NCBI RefSeq assembly: GCF_002797555.1
Contig: NZ_PGFA01000001.1
Location: forward strand, 2,976,001-3,040,000
Direction of reading: 5' to 3'
From: Hymenobacter chitinivorans DSM 11115
GTDB taxonomy: Bacteria; Bacteroidota; Bacteroidia; Cytophagales; Hymenobacteraceae
Length of the DNA stretch: 64,000 bases
Shown here: positions 36,177 to 44,550 of the stretch, in pieces
Layout of the letters: each line of letters opens with the position of its first letter
Numbering within the stretch: the stretch's first letter is position 1
Notes under the pieces: model-generated
The model's input: the letters and a program-made list of their open reading frames with translations, nothing else
Told to the model about the DNA's origin: nothing
Databases searched by the model: none
Translations under genes and position numbers: made by a program

Positions 36177-39100
36177 CTAGTTCTTGATCAGCTTGCGGCT
36201 CACTTTCGTTTCGCCTTCGCCTACTACAATGATGTAGGTGCCAGGCTTCAGGTCCTGCGTGCTCAGCTCACCCTGGCTGCTCAAGCGAGCCTGGCGAATC
36301 TGACGACCCGACAGGTCGGTGATGCGAACTAGCAGACCTTCCGTGGTACCGGAGGGCAGCGCTATGTTTACTACATCAGCGCCCTGCGTGGGGTTGGGAT
36401 ACACACTCACTTCCGTCAGCTTAGTCGTAACAGCCAGCGTCTTCGAGTAAGAAGCCGTGCCGTCCTCATCAATCTGCTTCAAGCGGTAGTACGATACGCC
36501 GGCCAGGGGCTTGGTATCGATGGCCTCGTATTTCGTGCGGGTAGTGGCTGTGCCAGCACCTTGCTTGAAGTCAATCGTTGTGAAGGTCTTGGCATCCGAG
36601 CTGCGCTGCACCTCAAAACCACGGTTGTTGGTTTCGCTGGCCGTAGCCCAGTTCAGCACTACGCTGTTATCACGCACCTTGGCCGTGAACGAGACCAGCT
36701 CCACGGGCAGTGGGTTCTGGGGCTCGTTGTTCGGCACGCGGTAGTTCTCTGCATTCAGTACGTTGTCGTTGTTGAACTCGAAAGCAAAGAAGTTGTAGGT
36801 CAAGTTGGGGTCCAGGCCGGTCACGGTAAAGTTGTCCGAAGCCGCGCTGAATACTACGTAGGTGTTCGAAGAAGCTTCGATGACAGTACCGCTACCGAAC
36901 ACGTAAGCACCGTTCACCGTCGTACCGGGGTTGAAGTTCTGCTTGTCGCGAGGGAACAGGCTAACGGGCAGCTTCGTGTAGGTGCTGCTGGCAATTACCA
37001 AGCGGTTCTGACCATAGCTAGTGCCAGCGGGCGGATTCGACAGGTTAAAGGTAATCGTGGCCGAGGTGCCGTTGCGCACGATCGTAGCCGTCGACTGCAC
37101 CGTAGGCTCCGTGGCAATCGAGAAGCCCGAAGTCCGGCCAAAGCCGCTGGTCAGCGCGAAGGAGCTGCCGTTGAAGAAGCTGGCATTGGTGAAGAGCAAT
37201 TCCTGGGCGGCGTTACCAACGCGGGTAGGCGCAAAGCGAACCAGCAGGTTACGAGTGAAGTTACCTTCACCATCCGGGGTGATAGAAGCGCTTTTGACGT
37301 AGGTAACACCATTGTCGAGCGAGAACTCAAACTGGGGAATACCAGTGGGGTTACGCGGGTTGCTTTCATTCGGGAACTGTACCGTTACATCACCCGCCAG
37401 CAGGAAGCCGTCGAGACGAACAGTCGTCGAAGCCGACGTGGTGCCTTTCACGATGTTGTCGGGGAAGGTGCCGATAGCACGGTCCAAACGGATGGTAGGC
37501 TCGCTGATACCGGTTACCGATACGTCGAAGTTAGGCGCCGGAGCACTGGAGTTGCGAATGTCGGCCGTTACCGTAATTGCGTTTACACCCGGTACGAAGC
37601 GTACGTAAATAGGACGCTGGGTTACGTTACCCTGGTTATCGGGCGTAAAGGACAGCTGGGACACGAAATTGATGTTGTCCGCCGAAACCTGGAAGTAGCT
37701 AGCATTGGGACCAATGGGCTGCACGATCAGCGGATCAATCAGGTTGGTACCGGCCAGCAAGTATGACTGCGAAACCGACTGCGTAGTAGGACGGGTTACG
37801 AAGGTAAATTCGTTACCATTGGGGTTCGAAACCGAGATATCCGAAATAGCACCGCTGGTGTTGACAGCCGTAATAGATACCAGTTTCGGTTCGGCACCGG
37901 TGCTGGTCACGTCGATACGCTCGTTGAAATTACCGGCGGCCACGAGGGCTACCAGGCGCACTTCAATGATTTGCGACGAAACCGTACCGCTAACCGGGTT
38001 GATGGTCAGCGGGCTTTTCGTAAAGCTGCCACCGGCCGAGGCGTTGCGGATTTCGATGTTGGGGCTGCTGGGCGACAAAACAATACCGGCCGTCAGATCA
38101 GTACCGCTAACCTCGAAGCTGCGGGTGCTGGTGCCACCGCTGCTGGTTACCGTACCAAAGTTCAGAGCCCCGGGGTTTACGGTTACGACCGGGATACCCG
38201 AGCTCGGCGTACCTTCACCCGTTACGCGCACCAGCTGCGTGGTGGCGTTGGTTGAAGTTACCGTAATGTCATTGGCATACTGCTGCACGACCGTCGGGCT
38301 GAACACCACGTCAATTGCCGTCGTGGCCAGCGTGCCGTTGGTTGGGGTCAGCGTCAGAGCGCTGGTCGAGAAGAAGTTCGTGCCGGTCCGGATACGGAAG
38401 CCGCTGGGGGGCGTGATGGTCACAGGGCCCTGCAGGTCAGCACCGCTTACGTTGAAGGTGCGGATAATTGAGCTCGAAGAACCAACGGTTACCTGACCAA
38501 AATCAGCTAAGGTGCTGGGAGTTGCCGTCAGAACGGGCGTGGGCAGCACGCCCGTACCCGAAACACCTACATTTACCGTGTTGGCACCGGGGCTAGATAC
38601 CACAACATTGTCCACGTAGCTTTGGGCAGCCGTGGGCAGGAAACGAATATTAACCGTGGTGGAGCTAACGGCGCCGCTAACTGGCGTCAGCGTTACGGAA
38701 GAAGCATAAGCACCGCTGCCAACGCTTACCTGGAAACCTGCCGGAGCCGTTACAGTGATAGGGCCGGTCAACGAAGTGCCCGATACAACCGTCGTCTGCG
38801 GAGCCGAAGGTGAGTTTACCACCTGATTGCCAAAGCTACGCGAGGTAGGATCAGCCGTCACAGTTGGCGTACCAGCGGCACGGGTACCCGTCAGGTTGAA
38901 AGTAATTGTGCTGGCTTCATCTGAGGTGAAGCTCAGCGTCCGGTTGATGGTTGTACCAGGGGTACCGGAAGTAGGACGGAAACGAGCATATACTACCGTG
39001 TTGATATTTCCGCTGGCGTCCGGAGCCAAGTCGAAAGCACTACCGCTGAAGGTGATATTGTCGCGGCTGATTTCGTAGCCGGTACCGCTTAGCGCTACGG

Positions 39101-39323
39101 TAACGGGCATAGTCAGGCTAGCCCCCGTTACGGTGTACGACTTAGCGGCCGAAAAGGAGCCCACTGCTACCGAACCAAAGTTCTGGGGGTTAGCAGGGTC
39201 AGCAGGAACTACGCTAAAGGACTGTGCATGCCCTACAAATGGCAATGCCAGCAGGAGCAGCAGCAAAAACCGCCAGTGCGGCTTTTGTACCCACTGCCGG
39301 GCACTCTTGTAAGTGTTTTTCAT
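36177..39323 (-). CDS. T9SS cargo protein with repeated ASH/choice-of-anchor-D-like modules
   Basis: A 1048-residue secreted protein. The signal peptide ends at GHAQS. It then has at least five beta-sandwich repeats of about 100-110 residues. Each contains FG(N/Q/T)V(T/V), an S-G-x-x-L turn (VSGTSLTGPITVTAPAGFQV, VSGADLQGPVTITPPSGF), a TP(V/T)xG(T/A) turn and a closing VxVxGxG strand. This resembles the ASH/Hydin-like fold of cell-surface choice-of-anchor-D proteins. A calcium- or ligand-binding module (to about 880), the shared LPVELVSFTAKVRDN...YYRLKQIDEDG module and a type A sorting domain (VSVYPNPTQGADVVN, KPGTYIIVV) complete it. Unlike the neighbouring 1890-residue protein it is dominated by one repeat type. 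Confidence 0.87.
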   Translation of the reverse strand: MKNTYKSARQWVQKPHWRFLLLLLLALPFVGHAQSFSVVPADPANPQNFGSVAVGSFSAAKSYTVTGASLTMPVTVALSGTGYEISRDNITFSGSAFDLAPDASGNINTVVYARFRPTSGTPGTTINRTLSFTSDEASTITFNLTGTRAAGTPTVTADPTSRSFGNQVVNSPSAPQTTVVSGTSLTGPITVTAPAGFQVSVGSGAYASSVTLTPVSGAVSSTTVNIRFLPTAAQSYVDNVVVSSPGANTVNVGVSGTGVLPTPVLTATPSTLADFGQVTVGSSSSIIRTFNVSGADLQGPVTITPPSGFRIRTGTNFFSTSALTLTPTNGTLATTAIDVVFSPTVVQQYANDITVTSTNATTQLVRVTGEGTPSSGIPVVTVNPGALNFGTVTSSGGTSTRSFEVSGTDLTAGIVLSPSSPNIEIRNASAGGSFTKSPLTINPVSGTVSSQIIEVRLVALVAAGNFNERIDVTSTGAEPKLVSITAVNTSGAISDISVSNPNGNEFTFVTRPTTQSVSQSYLLAGTNLIDPLIVQPIGPNASYFQVSADNINFVSQLSFTPDNQGNVTQRPIYVRFVPGVNAITVTADIRNSSAPAPNFDVSVTGISEPTIRLDRAIGTFPDNIVKGTTSASTTVRLDGFLLAGDVTVQFPNESNPRNPTGIPQFEFSLDNGVTYVKSASITPDGEGNFTRNLLVRFAPTRVGNAAQELLFTNASFFNGSSFALTSGFGRTSGFSIATEPTVQSTATIVRNGTSATITFNLSNPPAGTSYGQNRLVIASSTYTKLPVSLFPRDKQNFNPGTTVNGAYVFGSGTVIEASSNTYVVFSAASDNFTVTGLDPNLTYNFFAFEFNNDNVLNAENYRVPNNEPQNPLPVELVSFTAKVRDNSVVLNWATASETNNRGFEVQRSSDAKTFTTIDFKQGAGTATTRTKYEAIDTKPLAGVSYYRLKQIDEDGTASYSKTLAVTTKLTEVSVYPNPTQGADVVNIALPSGTTEGLLVRITDLSGRQIRQARLSSQGELSTQDLKPGTYIIVVGEGETKVSRKLIKN

Positions 39324-39960
39324 AGTATGTTCAGGTAAGGGTTACGAAAGAAGAAAAAGGAAAGATGAACAGGTTAGACCCATGGTCGAAACTCAACGTC
39401 ATTACGCGTAAAACCAGTGAATAGATTACTAAATTTCACAGGTTAGATGGTATTTTTTCGTGATAAAAAAGGACCGGTTACTTTATTCAAGACGTACTCT
39501 GCGACCATATTTCGTGCCAAAGGCATGGTTCTTCGAACTCGTGTGCAATAACTGGCAATTTTAGATTGAGTATTCAAATTTAACTTTATAGTTAAATTAT
39601 AGTATTCCGGCAAATATGTATTTAACATGATATTTTCTTTTATCGCGCAAAGTTGCATCATTTTTCGTACATGCTAGTCATTTACCGGTGGGCAAAATTA
39701 TACCTTTCGTTCGGGAGGTGTTAGATAGAATATTGCTTTGGAGAACTGCCGTTGAGTTTTCGGCCATCTTATACCCAGCCGGTGATTCGTTAAGCTGGGT
39801 TGATACAAGGAACTATGGCAAGTAGTTCAGCTTCACAACGAATTTGGACGGGCTAAATCCCTCACAAATTGCTTGTCAACTTCTAATCAATCTTTTATAA
39901 GCCCTATGAAATTATTAAAATAATATACCTCACCCATTTCTCTGACAAAATGCAGGTACA
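39324..39960. other. AT-rich non-coding stretch
   Basis: This stretch is clearly poorer in G+C than the rest of the window and has only short, biased open frames. It lies upstream of the T9SS cargo gene and may hold its promoter. No exact TAnnTTTG box, tRNA or repeat was found. Confidence 0.5.
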
Positions 39961-39989
39961 GTAGTGGGCATATTTTCTGAAGAAAACGA

Positions 39990-40262
39990 GCTGCAGAACT
40001 ATTTCCAGCCGGGATGCTGGGCATTCTGGAAAAGCCGGGTGCGGTTGCGCCCATCCACGTTCATTACCCGCCGCGTTAGTGGTTTTGTCCTGCATGATGG
40101 CGGCCTCACTGCCCCAGCCTGTTCCTTGCAGGAGCTAGTCGATGCTGCCCTGGTTCAGGCTCCCGGCCTACTGCAATACCGCCCGGTTGGTCTGAGAACC
40201 GACTTCGAAAACTGACTGCCCCTGCGGCCCGGCTTGCGGCCCCAGCAACTGCCCTGGTTGAT
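39990..40262 (-). pseudogene. Curlin (CsgA/CsgB-like) relic
   Basis: Reading the minus strand in one frame gives curlin-type repeats broken by two TAG stops, each where a Gln codon (CAG) would be expected. The blocks are QSVFEVGSQTNRAVLQ, then AGSLNQGSID, then LLQGTGWGSEAAIMQ and DKTTNAAGN. The spacing Q-x-G-x-x-N-x-A-x-x-x-Q is that of curli subunits. The fragment follows a csgE relic in the same direction, as expected in a csg operon. The frame degrades after about 39990. The identification is mine, from motif and context; no search was possible. Confidence 0.5.
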
Positions 40263-40339
40263 ATCGTCTATCCTCCGGGTCGTGGTCGGCCTGGGGGCCT
40301 AGCCCGGTAGCTGGTCAGCCCGGCCAGCAGGGAGGCGCA

Positions 40340-40790
40340 GACCAACCCGACTTCTACCGCGAGTTGCCCGCTGCCGCTCTGCATCGGCAGCATACACTGG
40401 GTGGCTATTTCAAAGGCGTAGCTGGCCGGTTCTTAAATTACCTTGGGCTTGGGCTGTAGCGGCAGCTCCTCACTATTATATATCTACTTGCACCAAGGTT
40501 AAGGTACTCATACCGCAGGCCGGCTTTCTGCGAATCACAGCGGTAAAGCTGCCGGCCCCGGCGGGCGCCGTCCGAATGTTGTGGAAAGCACCACAAAATC
40601 GTGCCCCACTTCGGTAATGGTTTGGTCTGCAACCAGGCCCTTAAACTCGGCACGGCGGAAGCGGCGCTGCTTGGCAGTGGCCTGGAGCAGTTGCTGCAGG
40701 GCTCCTTCCAGCTTTTTGGCCGGGACAGGCGCAGTTGCCACTTCCCTGGTATTCTTAGGCGCAACCGAAGCAGGAAGCGGGTGGCCTTAC
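40340..40790 (-). pseudogene. csgE: csgE relic (curli secretion specificity factor)
   Basis: Three fragments in different frames of the minus strand line up with CsgE. Fragment one (about 40790-40550) reads KKLEGALQQLLQATAKQ and then FKGLVADQTITEVGHDF, matching the GL-x-x-D-x-T-x(4)-GHDF core of CsgE. Fragment two (about 40598-40487) reads GSFTAVIRRKPACGMSTLTL, matching the following strand pair. Fragment three (about 40482-40340) reads EELPLQPKPKVI, stop, EPASYAFEIATQCML, matching the C-terminal helix. At least two frameshifts and several stops are needed, so the gene is dead. CsgE normally guides curlin to the CsgG pore. Confidence 0.55.
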
Positions 40791-41190
40791 CCGGTCGCTA
40801 AAGTCGGCAAAACCAGCAACTATCAGCCCAGCCCCATCATCCAGGGGCGCCACCAGAGGGCCATAAGCATTACCGGAGCCACGGCCGGGACGGTAGAAAC
40901 AGTATTCTTTGGGGTAGAGACACGGGTAGCCATAGCTCAGGAGCTTTTACTGAAAAACGAGACAAGAACAATAAGTACGAGTAGCTACTGGAATTCCAGC
41001 CCGCCATTTTACGGGATAAACTTAATTATTTAAAAGAATAATACAAGCTCTTCTGCAAAGTTTTTATTCAATAATTTAATGAAACAGTCATAAAACGTGG
41101 CCATTATGCAAACGTCTTTAACCTCACGTCGTCAGCCGGCACGAAACCCGGGTGGAAAACGGAGCCGTCATGACTAGACAGTTCAGGATG
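40770..41190. other. Non-coding stretch next to the curli relic
   Basis: On the minus strand a short frame from an ATG at about 40972-40770 shows Tyr/Gly/Pro-rich coding-like sequence (YRPGRGSGNAYGPLVAPL), but it cannot be assigned. Bases 41034-41190 are AT-rich with no gene, promoter box or repeat that I can support. Confidence 0.35.
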
Positions 41191-41192
41191 GG

Positions 41193-42371
41193 CTATTGCA
41201 GTACGTGCGGCACAAACTCGGACAGATTGGTTATAACCCCGGCTTCGCGCCGAAAGCCGATGGCGCAGGCCTCTCCAGCCCAGAACACACCGGCCTGATA
41301 CAGTCGGCCCTGGGCGTCCGGGGGCAACTGCGCCCAACGCTGCCGCACCTGGGGCTGCTGGCCAAACTCCCCGGGCTGTTCCTGCTGCAGCTCACGCCCC
41401 TCGATTTCGGTCACGTTTTGGCCCTCCCGACCCAGCAGGGGCTTGCGCACATAGTGCCCCGTGAGGTCTTCAAAGGCAGCTTCGAGCAAGAGCGGATGCT
41501 GCGGATACGCCTGCCAGAGCCAGGCCAGCAGCCCTTTGCTCTGAAACAGCAGCGCGTAGGCCGGATTGGCAATTATTACGTCCCGGCTCAGGAGCAACTG
41601 AGTCAGGTCGGCGGTTAGCGCCGGCTCCTCGTCGGCCAGAATTTCCCAGGGTACCAGCTTAAACACGAAGCCAAACCGGACCCATTCGCCGGAGTCCACC
41701 TCGGCCCACACCCCGCGCTCCTCGCCCACTACCGACACCTGCATGGCATCGACGGGGCAGACGTGCACTTGGCGGAAGCCCGCAGCCCGGGCGGCTTCGG
41801 CCACCACGGTGCAGTTGGCTTCGTCCTCGGCGCTGTCGGGCAAGTGCACCAGCAGCAAGGCCGCGGCCAGGTCCGAGTTCAAACTCAGCCAGTGTTTGAG
41901 CTGCGCTTCCAGGCCCTCAAACAAGCCGTTGGCCTGCCGGTCTTCGTCGTCTTGGCCAGCGGCAACGAGGCTGGCCCACTGCACTACGGCCGTTTCGGGA
42001 ATACTCGTGGCCGTATCGGCGTTGAACTCAATGAGCTTGGGGCCTTGGGGCGTGCTAGCCAGATCGAAGCGGCCGTAGAGATGCCAGTGCCGGTCGTCGT
42101 TCCAGGAGTGGCGCACGGCGGTCCACAGGTTGGGCGGAATGGCCAATAGCTGCAGTAGCTGGTCGGGCACAGGGTCGGGAATAGACTGCACCATCAGCTC
42201 GTAGAGTGTATCGGCGGCGCTGAGCAGGGCATCCGCTTCAGCTTCGGGCAGGCGCACGGCTTCCCGGGCCACGTAGTTTTCGCAGGCTTCTTCCACGGCC
42301 CACTCCCAGCCCAGGGCGCGCACGGCGGGCCCCACATTGCCGGCCAGGGGCAACAGTTGTATCGTCGTCAT
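41193..42371 (-). CDS. Glutathionylspermidine synthase-like ATP-grasp protein
   Basis: A 392-residue member of the glutathionylspermidine synthase preATP-grasp family (YgiC/YjfC group). Key segments are HLYGRFDLASTPQGPKLIEFNADTATS (quoted in part: KLIEFNADTATSIPETAVVQ), VWAEVDSGEWVRFGFVFKLV, PWEILADEE and PLLGREGQNV for the ATP-binding half. Such proteins ligate an amine to a carboxylate, but for YgiC-type members no peptide-spermidine product has been shown, so the substrate is open. It lies 19 bp behind a lipoprotein gene with which it is probably co-transcribed; this pairing recurs in other phyla. Confidence 0.85.
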   Translation of the reverse strand: MTTIQLLPLAGNVGPAVRALGWEWAVEEACENYVAREAVRLPEAEADALLSAADTLYELMVQSIPDPVPDQLLQLLAIPPNLWTAVRHSWNDDRHWHLYGRFDLASTPQGPKLIEFNADTATSIPETAVVQWASLVAAGQDDEDRQANGLFEGLEAQLKHWLSLNSDLAAALLLVHLPDSAEDEANCTVVAEAARAAGFRQVHVCPVDAMQVSVVGEERGVWAEVDSGEWVRFGFVFKLVPWEILADEEPALTADLTQLLLSRDVIIANPAYALLFQSKGLLAWLWQAYPQHPLLLEAAFEDLTGHYVRKPLLGREGQNVTEIEGRELQQEQPGEFGQQPQVRQRWAQLPPDAQGRLYQAGVFWAGEACAIGFRREAGVITNLSEFVPHVLQ

Positions 42372-42390
42372 AACAGCTAGGCGTTAGAAA

Positions 42391-43071
42391 TTAACCGCCA
42401 AATCCGCCCCGGAAGCCGCCCCGGCTACCAAACCCGCTGCTGCGCCCAAAGCGCGGCCCACTGCTGCTGCGCACTGCCGAGCGGTACACCGAGGTGCTGG
42501 GCCGGATACCTGAGGCGCTGCGGCCGGCCGAGCTGCTGCTGAAGCCCCGCCCGAAAAAGCCCCGGCCCCGGTTGCGCTCCTCATCCACGCGCTGCCGCCA
42601 GCCCCGGTTGCCCTGAATCAGGCCGGGATTGGCGTAGTAGCCGGGGTTGGGCGTCAGGAAGCGGCCAGCCATGTAGCCGATGCCGCTCCACATAAGCACG
42701 TCCATCATACTGGTGCCGCCCACCCGGTTTTCGGGATACTGCCGGCTGTAGTCCTGCATCTGCCGCTGCAAGGCCGCGCCCTGCAGGGTATCCACTTTGC
42801 CGTCGTAGTGGCGCATGATGGCCGCTACTTCTTCCTTGCCAGCGGGCCGCTCGGCGGTAATCTTCCACTGCCCGGGCGAGGTTTCGGTCATTTCGGTAAT
42901 GACGCCCTCGGAGTAGCTGCCCTCGTTGCCACTGCCCCACTCCTGCTGGTCTTCGTTGCGGTTGGAATCGGAGGAACAGGCGGGCAGCACGCCCAGACCC
43001 AGGCTGGTAGCGGCGGCGGCCAACAATACGTTGCGGCGCCAGTCGCCGAGGCGGTAATAGTTCTTTTTCAT
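42391..43071 (-). CDS. UPF0323-like lipoprotein
   Basis: A predicted lipoprotein of 226 residues with a lipobox (LGVLPACSS, Cys about 32). The central part (GVITEMTETSPGQWKITAER) and the GIGYMAGRFLTPNPGYYANP segment followed by a Ser/Arg/Gly-rich tail (RGFSSSSAGRS; RGGFRGGFGG) recall the UPF0323 family of epsilonproteobacteria. Function is unknown. It directly precedes the glutathionylspermidine synthase-like gene, as UPF0323/YgiB-like proteins tend to do. A supporting role for that enzyme in the envelope is inference. Confidence 0.75.
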   Translation of the reverse strand: MKKNYYRLGDWRRNVLLAAAATSLGLGVLPACSSDSNRNEDQQEWGSGNEGSYSEGVITEMTETSPGQWKITAERPAGKEEVAAIMRHYDGKVDTLQGAALQRQMQDYSRQYPENRVGGTSMMDVLMWSGIGYMAGRFLTPNPGYYANPGLIQGNRGWRQRVDEERNRGRGFFGRGFSSSSAGRSASGIRPSTSVYRSAVRSSSGPRFGRSSGFGSRGGFRGGFGG

Positions 43072-43215
43072 AGCGGTGGGCAGTTTGGGAGCGTTACGGC
43101 ATTCGGCCGGTAATGGCCGCCACAGCCGGCAAAATAAAAGTCCGGCGCCAGACTTGGGGGTTGCACTACTGCAGCACCGGACCCACTGATTTCGACCCAG
43201 AGCTTATGCCCGGCA

Positions 43216-43884
43216 CTACTGCTGCTGTAGCGCTGCCAGCAATGCCTGCCGGGCGTGGGCATCGGCCTGCCGGGTAGTTTCGGGCAGACGCACCGCTTCG
43301 CTCATGGCCAGCACCAGCGCCGTGGCTGAGGCCAGGCTGATTCGGTGCCCCACGGAAACAAATACCGGGTTGATACCGGTTTGGGTGCGCACTACCAAGC
43401 CCAGTACTTCGTCCGTGGCTTCATCAGTAAGCGGAGCCGTGGCGCCCCGCTCCGGCGCCAGATCCGGGTACTGACCCAGCAGCCGGGTTTTGCCGCAGCC
43501 GATGGTGGGCAGGTCCAACTCTACGCCGAGGTGGCAGGCCAGACCAAATCGGCGCGGGTGAGCCAAGCCGTGCCCGTCGCAGATGAGCACGTCGGGCCGG
43601 TGCTGCAGCTGGCGGAAGGCGGCCAGCAGTGGCGGCATCTCCCGAAACGAAAACAGACCCGGAATGTAGGGAAACGGGGCCTTCATTACGTGGGTAGCTA
43701 CTTCGAGCACCGTTTTGGTGTCGGCGTCGAGCAGCACGATGGCGCCGGCAATCAGGTCACTGTGCTTGTCGTACTCAACGTCGGCACCGGCCACAATGCG
43801 GATAGGACCGACAAAAGCATCTTCCGGCACTACCCGCTGGCGGAGTTGCTGCTGCAAGGCTACGGCCTGCGGTTCAGTTAGCAT
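43216..43884 (-). CDS. nfi: Endonuclease V
   Basis: Cuts DNA at the second phosphodiester bond 3' of deaminated bases such as inosine. The 222-residue product has the catalytic acidic residues: Asp35 (AGADVEYDK), Glu82 (FSFREMPPLL) and Asp103 (LICDGHGLAHPRRFG). The wedge region FPYIPGLFSFRE is typical. Its start lies 15 bp after the putative immunity gene, so it may share a transcript with the toxin cassette, but a functional link is unlikely. Confidence 0.93.
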   Translation of the reverse strand: MLTEPQAVALQQQLRQRVVPEDAFVGPIRIVAGADVEYDKHSDLIAGAIVLLDADTKTVLEVATHVMKAPFPYIPGLFSFREMPPLLAAFRQLQHRPDVLICDGHGLAHPRRFGLACHLGVELDLPTIGCGKTRLLGQYPDLAPERGATAPLTDEATDEVLGLVVRTQTGINPVFVSVGHRISLASATALVLAMSEAVRLPETTRQADAHARQALLAALQQQ

Positions 43885-43899
43885 AAGGTCATGGGCTAT

Positions 43900-44547
43900 T
43901 TAGCTGTATTCGCGCATTTCCTCCAGGTTATACCGAATACGGTCATCCTTGCCCACCAGCTGCTCGAATTGGGCTACCTGGGCCAGGGCATAGGTTTTGT
44001 CGTACTTAGCCAAAACCGGCAGCAACTGGCTGGCTTGATAGTAACGGTTGTGCTCCAGGGCTAGCTGCAGGGCTTTTTTTATGGCGGGTAGCAAGGCCGA
44101 TACCTCGCTGCGAAGCAATGTAGCCTTGAGCTTACTTTCGAAGTAACACTCCCCGTACAGTTCTAGAATCCGTCCCAACAAGAGCAGTATCTCGCCCGGG
44201 TCATAGTCTGACAGCACGGCGATTCCCAAGGCTTCGGCAATGACATCGTAGACATTGTCTTCGCCCCAGAGCCGGTGGGGCTCTAGTTCCACCAGCTTAT
44301 CGATGCGGGTATCAACTAGCTGCCCCAAATACTTGACACCTGCTTCGACGCCCCAGGCGGCCAAAACCAGTCCGCACTGGTAGGCCAGATACACATCTTC
44401 GCTGGCAAGCAGCGCCGTCAGCGCCGGGATGCGCTCGGCCGGTACCGGGTCCAGGAGCTGCACTTCGTCGAGTCCTATCACCTCCCCTGCTTCATCAGTG
44501 TAGAGCGCCTGGAAGACGTGGGGCGGATATTCCGTTGGCTTAGCCAT
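43900..44547 (-). CDS. Putative immunity protein, HEAT-repeat-like
   Basis: A 215-residue cytoplasmic protein made of repeated helix pairs (RIPALTALLASEDVYLAYQC, LAAWGVEAGVKYLGQLVDTR), which suggests a HEAT/ARM-like solenoid. It starts three bases after the stop codon of the PAAR-like toxin gene. Position, size and acidity fit an immunity protein that neutralises the toxin's C-terminal domain. The family is not recognised by name; the call rests on the cassette layout. Confidence 0.65.
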   Translation of the reverse strand: MAKPTEYPPHVFQALYTDEAGEVIGLDEVQLLDPVPAERIPALTALLASEDVYLAYQCGLVLAAWGVEAGVKYLGQLVDTRIDKLVELEPHRLWGEDNVYDVIAEALGIAVLSDYDPGEILLLLGRILELYGECYFESKLKATLLRSEVSALLPAIKKALQLALEHNRYYQASQLLPVLAKYDKTYALAQVAQFEQLVGKDDRIRYNLEEMREYS

Positions 44548-44550
44548 GTA

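Noticed and set aside
39443..39661. A 72-codon minus-strand frame in AT-rich sequence
   Set aside because: Its composition is unlike the surrounding genes and it has no motif; it is more likely part of the upstream region of the T9SS cargo gene.
39964..40215. An 83-codon plus-strand frame
   Set aside because: It is the antisense of the curlin-like repeats and has no motif of its own.
40581..41033. A 150-codon plus-strand frame
   Set aside because: It is opposite the csgE relic, has no recognisable motif and ends in AT-rich sequence; the minus-strand reading explains the region better.
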